From positions 56,590-120,589 of the forward strand of contig JAXHTF010000001.1 in NCBI GenBank assembly GCA_034211275.1: a stretch of DNA of 64,000 nt, in the 5' to 3' direction. The notes below the pieces were generated by a model. It ran no database searches, was not told where the DNA came from, and saw only the letters and a program-made list of their open reading frames with translations. The position numbers and the translations under genes are program-made. Of this stretch, positions 47,701-56,211 are shown one piece after another (positions within the stretch are counted from its first letter, which is position 1; each line of letters starts with the position of its first letter). This stretch comes from Acidobacteriota bacterium (GTDB taxonomy: Bacteria > Acidobacteriota > Thermoanaerobaculia > Multivoradales > JAHZIX01).

Positions 47701-50700
47701 TGCCGGATCTGGTGGGCGTGAAACCCTCGGGCGACGACCCGCTGGCGGATCTCGGCGTGCTCCATCGCCGGCTCCAAGCTCTCTCCACCGCCGCCGGCGC
47801 TCTCCACCGGCGGCCCCGGCTGGTGGTCTTGGCGCCGGAGCCTTCCGGCTCGTCTCCGGACAAGGCCCGCGATGAGCATCTCGCCCTGGCCCGGCACCAC
47901 ACCTTGGTCACCTGGGCCCAAAGCCATTCCAGCGGCGATTCCAGCGGCGACACTGGGGCCGGCTCGGAGCGCCGTTACGCCGTGATCGAGCAGCGCGGCA
48001 GCGGCACCCCGCCGAGCTCCGCGCTCCTCGCCGGAGCGTGCTTGGCCGAGAGCGCCGGCGCGCTGGTGGTGGCCCGCGCTCCCCGGCCGTCGATTCTCAG
48101 CGCGCCGCCGGAGGGTTCCGATGCAGAGCCTGCGGGTGCCGCGGGCGAGGCGCCCCAAGGCCCAATGGAGGAGCGCATCGCGGCGCTGTGGTCGCGGCTC
48201 CTGGGGGTTCCGGTGACGGACCGCCACGGTGATTTCTTCGCCCTCGGCGGCCATTCGCTGCTCGCCACCCAGGCCGCCTCGCGGCTACGGGACGAGCTGC
48301 GCGTCTCCCTGGAGCTGGAAGACCTCTTCCGCCACCCCACGCCGGCGGCGTTGGCAGCCTTCCTCGAAACCCGGACCGAGACGCGCGCCGCGGAGACGCC
48401 GGCAACAGCCCCACAGGACCCGGAACCCGAGGACACCAGCCCGGCGCCTCTCTCCTTCGCCCAGCGCCGCTTCTGGCTGCTCGACCGGCTCAACCCCGGC
48501 AACCCCGCCTACAACATCCCGGCGGCGGTACGGCTCCGGGGGCGGCTGTCGATCCCCGCCCTCGACGCGGCCCTAGCGCGGCTGGTGGAGCGCCACCCCA
48601 TGTTGCGCACCGCCTTCGGCGAAGAGGACGGCGAGCCCTTCCAGCAGGTTCTCCCTCGCCTCGCCGCGGCGGAGCATCCGGCGCTGCGCCACATCGACCT
48701 CCGGCGCCTGGCCCCCGCCGATCGGGAAGCCGAGCTGGAGCGGACGATGAACGCCCACGCCCGCCGGCCCTTCGATCTCGCCCGGCTGCCGCTGCTGCGG
48801 GTGGCCCTGGTGCGCCTCGCTACTGGAGATGGCGGCACTGGGGACGACGGCGGCGAAGCGCGGCGGGTGCTCCTCCTCAACCTCCATCACCTGGTGGGGG
48901 ACGGCTGGTCCATGGCCCTCATCGTCCGCGACCTGGGGGAGCTCTACGGCGCCGCGGTGGATGGCCGGGAGCCGCGGCTGCCGGCGCTGGAGCTGCGCTA
49001 CGACGACCACGCCCGGGCCAACAATCGCTGGCTGGCAAGCGCCGCCAGCGAGGAGCAGGAAGCCTATTGGCGCTCGGCGCTGGACGGCGAGCTGCCCACC
49101 CTCGACCTACCCGCCGACCGCCCCCGGCGCGCCCCCGGCGCTGGCGGCCAAACCGGCGGCCGACCCAGTGCTCATCTTCACCAGGTGCTGCCGGCGGAGG
49201 CCGTAGCGACCCTGCTGGAGCGCGGTCGGGAACGGGGCGCCACTCCCTTCATGAGCCTCTCGGCGCTGCTGGCACTGCTCTTCCACCGCCTGAGCGGCCT
49301 CGACGAGGTGGTGCTGGGGACCCCCATCGCCGGTCGCCGGGAGCAGAACCTGGAGAACGTGGTGGGGCTCTTCCTCAACACCCTGGCGCTGCGCATCCAG
49401 GCCGCCGGCCCCAGCGTCGACGACCCAACCTCTGGCGACCCGACCTTTGGCGACCTTCTGGAGCACGTGCGGGACGTGGCCCGGGGGGCCTTCGCTCACC
49501 AAGAGATCCCCTTCGAGCGAGTCCTCGACCAGCTGCCGGTGGAGCGGGATCTGACCCGCACGCCGGTCTTCCAGGTGCTCTTCAACCTGCTCAGCTATCC
49601 GCTGGAGACCATCCGGCGCCCGGAGCTGGAGATCGACCCGCTGCCGCCGCGGGACGTGGGGGCCAAATTCGATCTCACCGTCTACGCCCGGGAGGAGCCA
49701 GCGAACGGCTGCACCACCTACCGCCTGGACTGGATCTACGACTCCGACCTCTTCGATGGCCGGCGCATCGAGATGATGATGGAGCAGCTGGAGCACCTGC
49801 TGCTGCAAATCGCCGCCAATCCCGAAGTCCCCCTCGCCGCCGTCGATCTGAACACCCCGGGAACGGCGGAGGTCCTGCCGGATCCGACCCGGCCTCTGCC
49901 CGCCGACGAGAGCCTCGTCCCGGTACCCGTCACCCTGCGTCGGCGCGCCGCGGAGCATCCCGAGGCGGAGGCGGTGATCCAGGGAGACACGAGCTGGACC
50001 TACGGCGAGCTGCTGCGGGCCGTGGACGCCATCGGCAACGCCCTCCGCGGCCTCGGCCTCCAGCCCGGCGAGCGGGTGGCGGTGAGCGGACCGCCGTCGC
50101 CGGCGCTGGTGGCGGCCCTGGCGGCGGTGCTGGAGACGGGGATGGTGCTGGTGCCCATGGACCCGGCGGTGGCGACGGAGCGGGCCCGCGCCATGCTCGA
50201 GGTGGCGGAGGCTCGGGCTCTGCTGTGGACCGGGGCCGAGGCGGTTCCGGAAGCGCTGCGGGGAGAGGTTCCGGCCGGCGAGGGTGCCGGCGGAGAAGAC
50301 CTAGACCGGCCGCTCACCGTCCTCACCCTCGACCCCCAAGGCATGCCCCCGGCGGACGCCCCGCAGCTGCCCGGACCTTCCCTCGAAGAGCTCCTCGGCT
50401 CCTGCGCCGATCCCGCCGCCCCCCGGGACGCCTACATCTTCTTCACCTCCGGCAGCACCGGGCGGCCCAAGGCAATCCTCGGCAACCACCACGGCCTGGC
50501 CCACTTCCTGGAATGGCAGCGGCGCACCTTCGACATCGGCCCCGGCGACCGCGTGGCCCAACTCACCGTGCTGACCTTCGATCCGGTGCTGCGGGATGTC
50601 TTCCTGCCGCTGGTGAGCGGCGGCGCGGTGGTGCTGCCGGAGCCGGCGGACCGGGTCTCCGGCGCGGCCCTGTGGCGCTGGATGGAGCGCCAGCGCATCA

Positions 50701-53700
50701 CCCGCAGCCAGGCGGTGCCGAGCCTCCTGGACGGTTGGTTGGAGGACGTGCCTCTAGAGGTCGGGCCGCGGGAGGTCGAGCTGGCGGCCCTGAAGACTCA
50801 CTTCTCCATGGGAGAGGCTCTCACCGGCGAGCTGGTGGAGCGCTTCCGCAGCAGCTTCCCAGGGTTCCGCCAGGGGCAGGTGATCAACCTCTACGGTCCC
50901 ACCGAGACCACCATGGTCAAGTGCTGGTATCCGGTGCCGCAGCCGGCACCGCCAGGGGTCCAATCCCTGGGGCAGCCCCTGCCCCAAACCCAGGTCCTGG
51001 TGGTGCGTCCGGGCAGCGGGTCCCCGGCGCTGGCCGGCATCGGCGAGCCCGGGGAAATCTACCTGCGCACCCCCTACCGCAGCAGCGGCTATCTGGACGC
51101 GCCGGAGTCCGACCGCCGGCGCTTCATGCCCAATCCGTGGCGCGACGACGCCGAGGACCTACTCTTCCGCACCGGCGACCGGGGGCGCTACGACCTGGAC
51201 GGCAGCTTGACCTTCCTCGGCCGCCTGGACCAGCAGATCAAGATCCGCGGCGTGCGCATCGAGCCCGCCGAGGTTCGCCAGGCGCTGCTGGCTCTTCCCG
51301 GCGTCGCCCAGGGCACCATCGCCACCTTCCCCGACGCCCAGGGGCGGCCGCGGCTGGTGGCCTACGTGGTCCCCGGCGGCGACGCCGAGGGGAGGGAGCC
51401 GGGAGCGCTCACCCCGGCCCACCTGCGGGCGGCATTGGTTCGCAAGCTGCCGCCGGCGGCGGTGCCGGAGTCCTTCGTCATCCTCGATGGGCTGCCCCGC
51501 ACCCACAGCGGCAAGATCGACCACCGGCGCTTGCCGGAGCCTCCGCCGCCCGCACCTCGGTCGAGCCGGCGGCCACCGGAAACCGCCCACCAACAGCTCC
51601 TCGCCGACCTCTGGGACGAGCTGCTGGAGGACGGGCCCTTCGGCCTCGACGACGACTTTTTCGCCCACGGCGGCAACTCCCTGGCGGTGGTGCAGCTGGC
51701 AGCGCGGCTGAGCACCCGCCACGGGCTGGAGCTGCCCCTGCGCACGGTGTTCGAGAATCCGACCCTGGAAGAGCTGGCGGCGGTGCTCGATGCCGCGGCC
51801 GGCGGTGGGCGGAGAGAGCGGGATGAACGCAGCATCCCGCCGGCCCGGGCGGAGGACGGCGAGTACCCCCTCTCCTACGCCCAGCTGCGACTGTGGTTCC
51901 TGGACCAGCTCAACCCGGGCCTCACCGCCTACAACATTCCCACCGCCTGGCGGCTGCGGGGAACGCTGGACGCCGACCTCCTGAGCCGGGCGCTGGTGAC
52001 GGTGGCGGCGCGGCAGGAAGCGTTGCGTACCGGCTTCCACTCTCCCGGTGGGCGGGCGGTGCAGACCGTGGCGCCGGCGGTGCAGGTGCCCCTGCCCCTG
52101 GACGACCTCAGCGAGCTGCCGGAAGACTCCCGGGAGCCGGAGCTGCGCCGGCGGCTGCGGGAGGAGGGAGCGGCCGCCTTCGACCTCAGTCAGCCGCCGC
52201 TGCTGCGAGCCCGGCTGCTGCGCCTGGGGCCGGAGGATCACGTTCTCGCCCTGACCCTGCACCACATCGTCTCCGACGCCTGGTCCGTGGGCGTGCTGCT
52301 GGGCGAGCTGGCGGAAGCCTACGCCGCCCTGCGGGACGGCCGGGCCCCGGACCTGCCGGAGCTACCGGTGCGCTATGTCGACTTCGCCGCCTGGCAGCGG
52401 GGCTGGCTGGAAGGCGAAGGCCCGGACGGTCAGGCGAAGCCCTGGCAGGGGCAGCTGGAGTTCTGGCGCCGGCAGCTGGCGGGGGCGCCGGCGGTCCTCG
52501 CCCTGCCCACGGACCGGCCGCGGCCACCGGTGCAGCTGCTGGACGGCGCCCGCCTGCCCTTCCGCATCCCGCGCCGCCGGCTCGCAGGCATCGAGGCTGT
52601 GGCCCGGAACGCCGGCGCCACCGCCTTCGCGCCGCTGCTGGCGATCTTCCAGGCGTTGCTCCAGCGCATCAGCGGACAGCGCGACCTGGTGGTCGGCACG
52701 CCGGTGGCCAACCGTCCGCTGCCGGAGCTCGAGCCGCTCATCGGCCTGTTCCTGAACACCGTCAGCCTACGGGCCCACGACCCGGCGGAGGATTCTCTGG
52801 CCACCGCCACCGCCGCCGCCCACGCCACCGCGCTGGCCGCCTTCGAGCATCAGGATCTGCCCTTCGAGCGACTGGTGGACGAGCTCGAGGTGCCCCGGGA
52901 CCCCAGCCACAGCCCGGTCTTCCAGGTCCTTTTCACCCTCCACAATACGCCGCTGCCGCGCATCTCCTTGGAGGAGCTGGAGCTCGGTCCCTACCCCCTC
53001 ACCGGCCACGGCGCCAAGCTCGACCTGACCCTCGATCTGCGCTGGGGAGACGACTTCCTGGAAGGCTCCTTGGAGTACGCCACCGCCCTCTTCGACGCCA
53101 CCACCGCCGCCCGGCTGGTGGAGCGATTCCAGCGCCTGCTGGAGGGTGCCCTGGCACGGCCCTCAGCGCCCCTGGCGGAGCTCGACCTGCTGGCTCCGGC
53201 GGAGCGCTTCCAGGTGCTCTCGGCATGGAACGACACGGCGATGCCGATACCGGAGGAGGCCCTCACCGAGCGGCTGGCGCGCCGGGCCGCGGAGCGCGGC
53301 GAGACCACCGCCTTGGTCTTCGGAGAACGGGTTTTCGGAGAACGGGTTTCCGAGAACCGGCGCTGGAGCTACCGCCGGCTGCACCACGCCGTCGAGCTCC
53401 AGGCCCGGCGGCTGGCCGCAGCAGGAGCCCGCCCGGAAGGGCCGCCGGTGGCGGTGCTCCTGGAGCGCTCGCCGGAGCTCCTGCTGGCGCTGCTGGCGGT
53501 GCTGCGGTGCGGGGCCTCCTACGTGCCCCTCGATCCCGCCTATCCCGCGGCGCGGCTGCGGCTGATGGTGGAGGACTGCGGCGCCGACAGACTGCTCACC
53601 GCCCCCCGCCACCGCGCCTTGGCGGACGAGCTGCTGACAGAGCTGCCGGAGATCCGGCGCATCGACCTGGCGGGGGATGGGCTGGATTCTGATCAAGCGC

Positions 53701-55193
53701 CGGAATCGGCCGAGAGCGTGCAGAGCGCCCTCCCGGGGCCCGACGCGGCGGACCGCGCCTATGTCATCTACACCTCCGGCTCCACCGGCCGGCCCAAGGG
53801 CGTGGAGGTGCACCACGGCGCCATGGTCAACTTCCTCAATTCCATGGCGGCGGAGCCAGGGCTGGAGGCAGAGGACCGGCTTCTGGCCCTCACCAGCCCC
53901 TCCTTCGACATCTCGGTGCTCGAGCTCTTCTTGCCGCTGTGGGTGGGGGCGTCGGTGGAGATCGCCGACGCCGCCCTGGCGAGCGACGCCATCGCCCTGG
54001 GCCGGCATCTGGATGGAGGCCGCATCACCGTCGCCCAGGCCACTCCCAGCACCTGGCGCATGCTGGTGGACGTGGGCTGGCGGCCGCGGCCGGATCTCAA
54101 GGTGCTCACCGGCGGCGAGGCGCTACCCCGGGATCTGGCGGCGGCGCTACGCTCCGGCGGCGGGCCGGTGTGGAACCTCTACGGCCCCACCGAAACTACC
54201 GTGTGGTCCGCGGCGGCGGCGGTGGACGGAGCCGCCGTCACCCTCGGCCGGCCCATCGCCAACACCGAGATCTACGTCCTCGACCCGCACCGGCGGCCGG
54301 TGGGGGTGGGCACCCCGGGGGAGGCCTGGATCGGCGGCGCCGGCGTGGCCCGGGGCTATCTCCACCGCCCCGCCCTCACCGCTCAGCGCTTCGTACCGGA
54401 CCCCTTCTCCGGCCGCCCGGGAGCCCGGCTCTACCGGGTGGGCGACCTGGTGCGCTGGCGCTCCGACGGCGAGCTCCTTTACCTGGGGCGCACCGATCAC
54501 CAGGTCAAGGTGCGAGGCTTCCGCATCGAGCTGGGGGAAATCGAGGCGGTGCTGGGCCAGCATCCCGATCTGCGGGAGGTGGTGGTCCACGCCCTCCCGG
54601 CCGGCGGAGGCTCTGCCGGCGGGGACCATCCTGGAGGAGGAAGCCATCGGCTGGCGGCCTACGTGGTGCCCGCCGTGGAGCACGAGCCCCTGCGGGTAGA
54701 GCTTCTGCGCAGCTGGCTCGGCGAGCGCCTGCCGGGGCATATGGTGCCGGCCCTCTTCCTGCCCCTGGAGGAGCTGCCCCGCACCCCCAACGGCAAGATC
54801 GACCGCGGCGCCCTCCCGGCCCCGGAAGGCGAGCGTCCCGACCTGGAGCACCCCTACGTTGCCCCGGAGGGCGACGCCGAGGAGCATCTGGCGCGCATCT
54901 GGTCGCGGCTGCTGGGCATCGAGCAGGTGGGGGCCCTGGACAACTTCTTCGCCCTCGGCGGCGACTCCATCCTCGCCGTCCAGGTGGCCTTCCAGACCCG
55001 GGAGGCGGGGCTGGAAATGACCACCGCTCAGATCTTCCAGCATCAGAGCCTGCGCGAGCTGGCGGCGGCTCTCAGGCCTCTCGAGGAAGCACCAGAAGCT
55101 TCGCAGTCAGAGACGATGGAGGATTCCGACGAGGATCTGGACGATTTCGGCTGGAGCCGGTCCGAGGGCGACGCCATCCTGGAGAAGCTATGA
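44712..55193 (+). CDS. Hybrid PKS-NRPS 2: KS-AT-(vestigial KR)-T-C-A-T-C-A-T
   Basis: 3493 residues; the ATG overlaps the NRPS 1 stop (ATGA), so the two are translationally coupled. KS about 18-440 has Cys190 (TACSTSL), His326 (HGTGT) and His366 (NIGHLD). AT about 540-840 has Ser639 in GHSLGE and HAFH at 739-742, the malonyl-specific signature. Residues about 900-1140 are low-complexity and lack a nucleotide loop, so any reductase is vestigial and the beta-keto should remain. T Ser1182, C (HHLVGDG, 1392), A4 about 1740-2280, T Ser2323, C (HHIVSDA, 2517, Ala for the usual Gly), A5 about 2850-3370, T Ser3419. Specificity residues by eye: A4 DPRQFMLMVK (unassigned), A5 DILQLGLVWK (glycine-like). 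No terminal release domain. Acidic C-terminal tail probably docks to the third protein. Confidence 0.94.
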   Translation: MSDHDPNDPGHPGDDLSHALAVVGYACRFPGARDAEAFWHNLRQGIASVSRFSEEEVLAAGADPAAVRRERYVRAAAVLEDEDRFDAGLFGFTPREARLLDPQHRHFFECGWAALEHAGIDPAQSDGAIGVFAGSFLNGYLLGHLAPRPEVLEEAGWLSTRILNDKDFLATRLSYLLDLRGPSLTVQTACSTSLVATHLASQALLSYECDVALAGGVAIQIPQRLGYLYEEGGIFSPDGVCRPFDARGQGTVGGSGVGLVVLKRLEDALADGDVIHALVRGSAINNDGALKAGYTAPSVESQAEVVAAAQSLADLDPETITYIEAHGTGTSLGDPIEVEALTQVFRARTDRRGFCALGSVKSNIGHLDAAAGVAGLIKTVLALEHGELPPSLHCEQPNPAIGFEATPFRVHTELSPWPRGETPRRAGVSSFGVGGTNAHVVLEEAPVRGESGPSRPWQLLPLSAATPAALERRARDLAEHLESHPQLALADVAHTLQAGRRALRHRRTVLARDLDEAVRLLSAGDPGGANTAEAHRERPPVAFLIPGQGAQRAAMGAALYRQEPTYRAAVDRCAEILEPHLPSGGEKDLRTLLFDDGEEAAATLRHTAWAQPALFVTAWAIAQLWAEWGVEPRALVGHSLGELVAAALAGVLSLEDALEVVAARGRLMGEQPGGAMLSVSLDAETVGALLAEEAGDELALAAVNAEELCAVSGPEEAIARLERHIAARGIECRRLVTSHAFHSAAMDPVLEPLGEILRRVQLHPPARPVVSSLTGRFLTNEEATSPEYWLAQTRRTVRFADALTTLVEGQEDLLVLEVGPGRALSGLARRRGVTAFASLDPAREDELCSLLEALGGLWRRGVKVDWRAFTGHEERRREVLPTYPFADTRFWIDRPAGRAGAGDAGSALAGFEALDLDELEELGSRADKRIAVVSAALPAALSAASADADGASESNGQELGIPVTVPAVVFEDGEALGQALGAALRDAEAVDIVAWPLPDLVGVKPSGDDPLADLGVLHRRLQALSTAAGALHRRPRLVVLAPEPSGSSPDKARDEHLALARHHTLVTWAQSHSSGDSSGDTGAGSERRYAVIEQRGSGTPPSSALLAGACLAESAGALVVARAPRPSILSAPPEGSDAEPAGAAGEAPQGPMEERIAALWSRLLGVPVTDRHGDFFALGGHSLLATQAASRLRDELRVSLELEDLFRHPTPAALAAFLETRTETRAAETPATAPQDPEPEDTSPAPLSFAQRRFWLLDRLNPGNPAYNIPAAVRLRGRLSIPALDAALARLVERHPMLRTAFGEEDGEPFQQVLPRLAAAEHPALRHIDLRRLAPADREAELERTMNAHARRPFDLARLPLLRVALVRLATGDGGTGDDGGEARRVLLLNLHHLVGDGWSMALIVRDLGELYGAAVDGREPRLPALELRYDDHARANNRWLASAASEEQEAYWRSALDGELPTLDLPADRPRRAPGAGGQTGGRPSAHLHQVLPAEAVATLLERGRERGATPFMSLSALLALLFHRLSGLDEVVLGTPIAGRREQNLENVVGLFLNTLALRIQAAGPSVDDPTSGDPTFGDLLEHVRDVARGAFAHQEIPFERVLDQLPVERDLTRTPVFQVLFNLLSYPLETIRRPELEIDPLPPRDVGAKFDLTVYAREEPANGCTTYRLDWIYDSDLFDGRRIEMMMEQLEHLLLQIAANPEVPLAAVDLNTPGTAEVLPDPTRPLPADESLVPVPVTLRRRAAEHPEAEAVIQGDTSWTYGELLRAVDAIGNALRGLGLQPGERVAVSGPPSPALVAALAAVLETGMVLVPMDPAVATERARAMLEVAEARALLWTGAEAVPEALRGEVPAGEGAGGEDLDRPLTVLTLDPQGMPPADAPQLPGPSLEELLGSCADPAAPRDAYIFFTSGSTGRPKAILGNHHGLAHFLEWQRRTFDIGPGDRVAQLTVLTFDPVLRDVFLPLVSGGAVVLPEPADRVSGAALWRWMERQRITRSQAVPSLLDGWLEDVPLEVGPREVELAALKTHFSMGEALTGELVERFRSSFPGFRQGQVINLYGPTETTMVKCWYPVPQPAPPGVQSLGQPLPQTQVLVVRPGSGSPALAGIGEPGEIYLRTPYRSSGYLDAPESDRRRFMPNPWRDDAEDLLFRTGDRGRYDLDGSLTFLGRLDQQIKIRGVRIEPAEVRQALLALPGVAQGTIATFPDAQGRPRLVAYVVPGGDAEGREPGALTPAHLRAALVRKLPPAAVPESFVILDGLPRTHSGKIDHRRLPEPPPPAPRSSRRPPETAHQQLLADLWDELLEDGPFGLDDDFFAHGGNSLAVVQLAARLSTRHGLELPLRTVFENPTLEELAAVLDAAAGGGRRERDERSIPPARAEDGEYPLSYAQLRLWFLDQLNPGLTAYNIPTAWRLRGTLDADLLSRALVTVAARQEALRTGFHSPGGRAVQTVAPAVQVPLPLDDLSELPEDSREPELRRRLREEGAAAFDLSQPPLLRARLLRLGPEDHVLALTLHHIVSDAWSVGVLLGELAEAYAALRDGRAPDLPELPVRYVDFAAWQRGWLEGEGPDGQAKPWQGQLEFWRRQLAGAPAVLALPTDRPRPPVQLLDGARLPFRIPRRRLAGIEAVARNAGATAFAPLLAIFQALLQRISGQRDLVVGTPVANRPLPELEPLIGLFLNTVSLRAHDPAEDSLATATAAAHATALAAFEHQDLPFERLVDELEVPRDPSHSPVFQVLFTLHNTPLPRISLEELELGPYPLTGHGAKLDLTLDLRWGDDFLEGSLEYATALFDATTAARLVERFQRLLEGALARPSAPLAELDLLAPAERFQVLSAWNDTAMPIPEEALTERLARRAAERGETTALVFGERVFGERVSENRRWSYRRLHHAVELQARRLAAAGARPEGPPVAVLLERSPELLLALLAVLRCGASYVPLDPAYPAARLRLMVEDCGADRLLTAPRHRALADELLTELPEIRRIDLAGDGLDSDQAPESAESVQSALPGPDAADRAYVIYTSGSTGRPKGVEVHHGAMVNFLNSMAAEPGLEAEDRLLALTSPSFDISVLELFLPLWVGASVEIADAALASDAIALGRHLDGGRITVAQATPSTWRMLVDVGWRPRPDLKVLTGGEALPRDLAAALRSGGGPVWNLYGPTETTVWSAAAAVDGAAVTLGRPIANTEIYVLDPHRRPVGVGTPGEAWIGGAGVARGYLHRPALTAQRFVPDPFSGRPGARLYRVGDLVRWRSDGELLYLGRTDHQVKVRGFRIELGEIEAVLGQHPDLREVVVHALPAGGGSAGGDHPGGGSHRLAAYVVPAVEHEPLRVELLRSWLGERLPGHMVPALFLPLEELPRTPNGKIDRGALPAPEGERPDLEHPYVAPEGDAEEHLARIWSRLLGIEQVGALDNFFALGGDSILAVQVAFQTREAGLEMTTAQIFQHQSLRELAAALRPLEEAPEASQSETMEDSDEDLDDFGWSRSEGDAILEKL
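53316..53360 (+). repeat. Three 15-bp tandem repeats at the start of adenylation domain A5
   Basis: Three imperfect 15-base units (53316, 53331, 53346) encode VFGER-VFGER-VSENR near the N-terminus of A5. The frame is kept. Confidence 0.85.
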
Positions 55194-55213
55194 GCCGGCG
55201 AGTCTACAACCGG

Positions 55214-56158
55214 TCAGCGCCGGTTCCGGGTGAGCGCCGCCCGCGCCAGCATGCGCCAGGCGTGGGCCGTCCACGGGTGATGGCGCAGCAGGCGGGCGGC
55301 CCAGCGCCACGCCGGTCCCACCTCCCCGGCGCGGTAATGCTCGCGGCCGATGGTCTCCCAAAGCTTGGCCTCCAGGTGCGGACTGCGGCGCAGCAACGCC
55401 TCGCTGCGCTGGCGCACCCGCTCCAGGCTGGCGATGCGCTGGGCCGATGGGGTGGACTTGCTCAGGCTCTCCGCGCCGACGCGGTGGACGATGACCTGCA
55501 CCTCCCGCAGAGCGTCGAAGGGCTCTCCGGTAGCCACCAGCCGCAGCAGCAGATCGGTGTCCTCGGCGAAGCTCAGGGAGTCGTCGAGGCCACCCACCTC
55601 GCGCAGCAAATCCCGCCGCACCACCAGACCGAAGCCGGTGCCGATGCGGCTGGCGTCGTACTCCGCCCGGCGCTGCTCGTCGGCAGTGCGCGGCGGCGCG
55701 TCCGCCGGCCGGTCGAAGTGGGGGCCCCAGGTCCGCTCTTCGACCAGCGCTTCCCCCTCCGGCAGATCCCGCACCATGCGCAGAGCGCACCAGAGAAACC
55801 CCAGCGGCGGATCCCAAGCCTCGATGCGCCGATGCACCGCCGAGAGCATCCCCGGCAGCAGCTCGTCGTCGTCGTCGAGGAAGGCGATGTACTCACCCCG
55901 AGCGAGCTCGATCCCGGCGTTGCGAGCCACCGCCGGACCGCCGGCAGTCGCCCGCGCGATGTAGCGAAGGCGTGGATCTCGCTGCGAGCGCTCCGCCACC
56001 AGCCGCCGGGTCGCCGCGTCGTCGGCGTCGTCCACCACCACCGCCTCCCAATCCTCCCAGGTCTGGGCCGCCACGCTGTCCAGGGCTCGTGCCAGCAGCT
56101 GCGGCCGGCGAAAGGTGGGCACGACGACGGTGAAGCGCGGTGGTTCGGCAGGGCTCAT
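55214..56158 (-). CDS. Family 2 glycosyltransferase, antisense between two megasynthase genes
   Basis: 314 residues. The ATG at 56158 is preferred; a TTG two codons earlier is possible, and no clear ribosome binding site is seen. GT-A fold motifs are FTVVVPTFRRPQLLARALDSV, VVVDDADD, GGPAVARNAGIELARGEYIAFLDDDDELLPG (the DxD metal site) and the acceptor-region LSFAEDTDLLLRL. The C-terminal 100 residues are helical and Arg-rich. It probably transfers a sugar from a nucleotide donor. It is convergent with NRPS 2 (20 bases apart) and divergent from NRPS 3 (53 bases apart), so it breaks the array and must have its own promoter. Role in product glycosylation is possible. Confidence 0.88.
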   Translation of the reverse strand: MSPAEPPRFTVVVPTFRRPQLLARALDSVAAQTWEDWEAVVVDDADDAATRRLVAERSQRDPRLRYIARATAGGPAVARNAGIELARGEYIAFLDDDDELLPGMLSAVHRRIEAWDPPLGFLWCALRMVRDLPEGEALVEERTWGPHFDRPADAPPRTADEQRRAEYDASRIGTGFGLVVRRDLLREVGGLDDSLSFAEDTDLLLRLVATGEPFDALREVQVIVHRVGAESLSKSTPSAQRIASLERVRQRSEALLRRSPHLEAKLWETIGREHYRAGEVGPAWRWAARLLRHHPWTAHAWRMLARAALTRNRR

Positions 56159-56211
56159 GAGCAAAGTCTAAACCAGAGCCAGGGTGCCGACCCGGGCGGG
56201 AGCTGCCGACG

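Noticed and set aside
47400..48150. Ketoreductase domain in PKS-NRPS 2
   Set aside because: The position fits a KR, but no GxGxxG nucleotide loop or catalytic Ser-Tyr-Lys set is visible and the sequence is low-complexity, so I treat it as vestigial.
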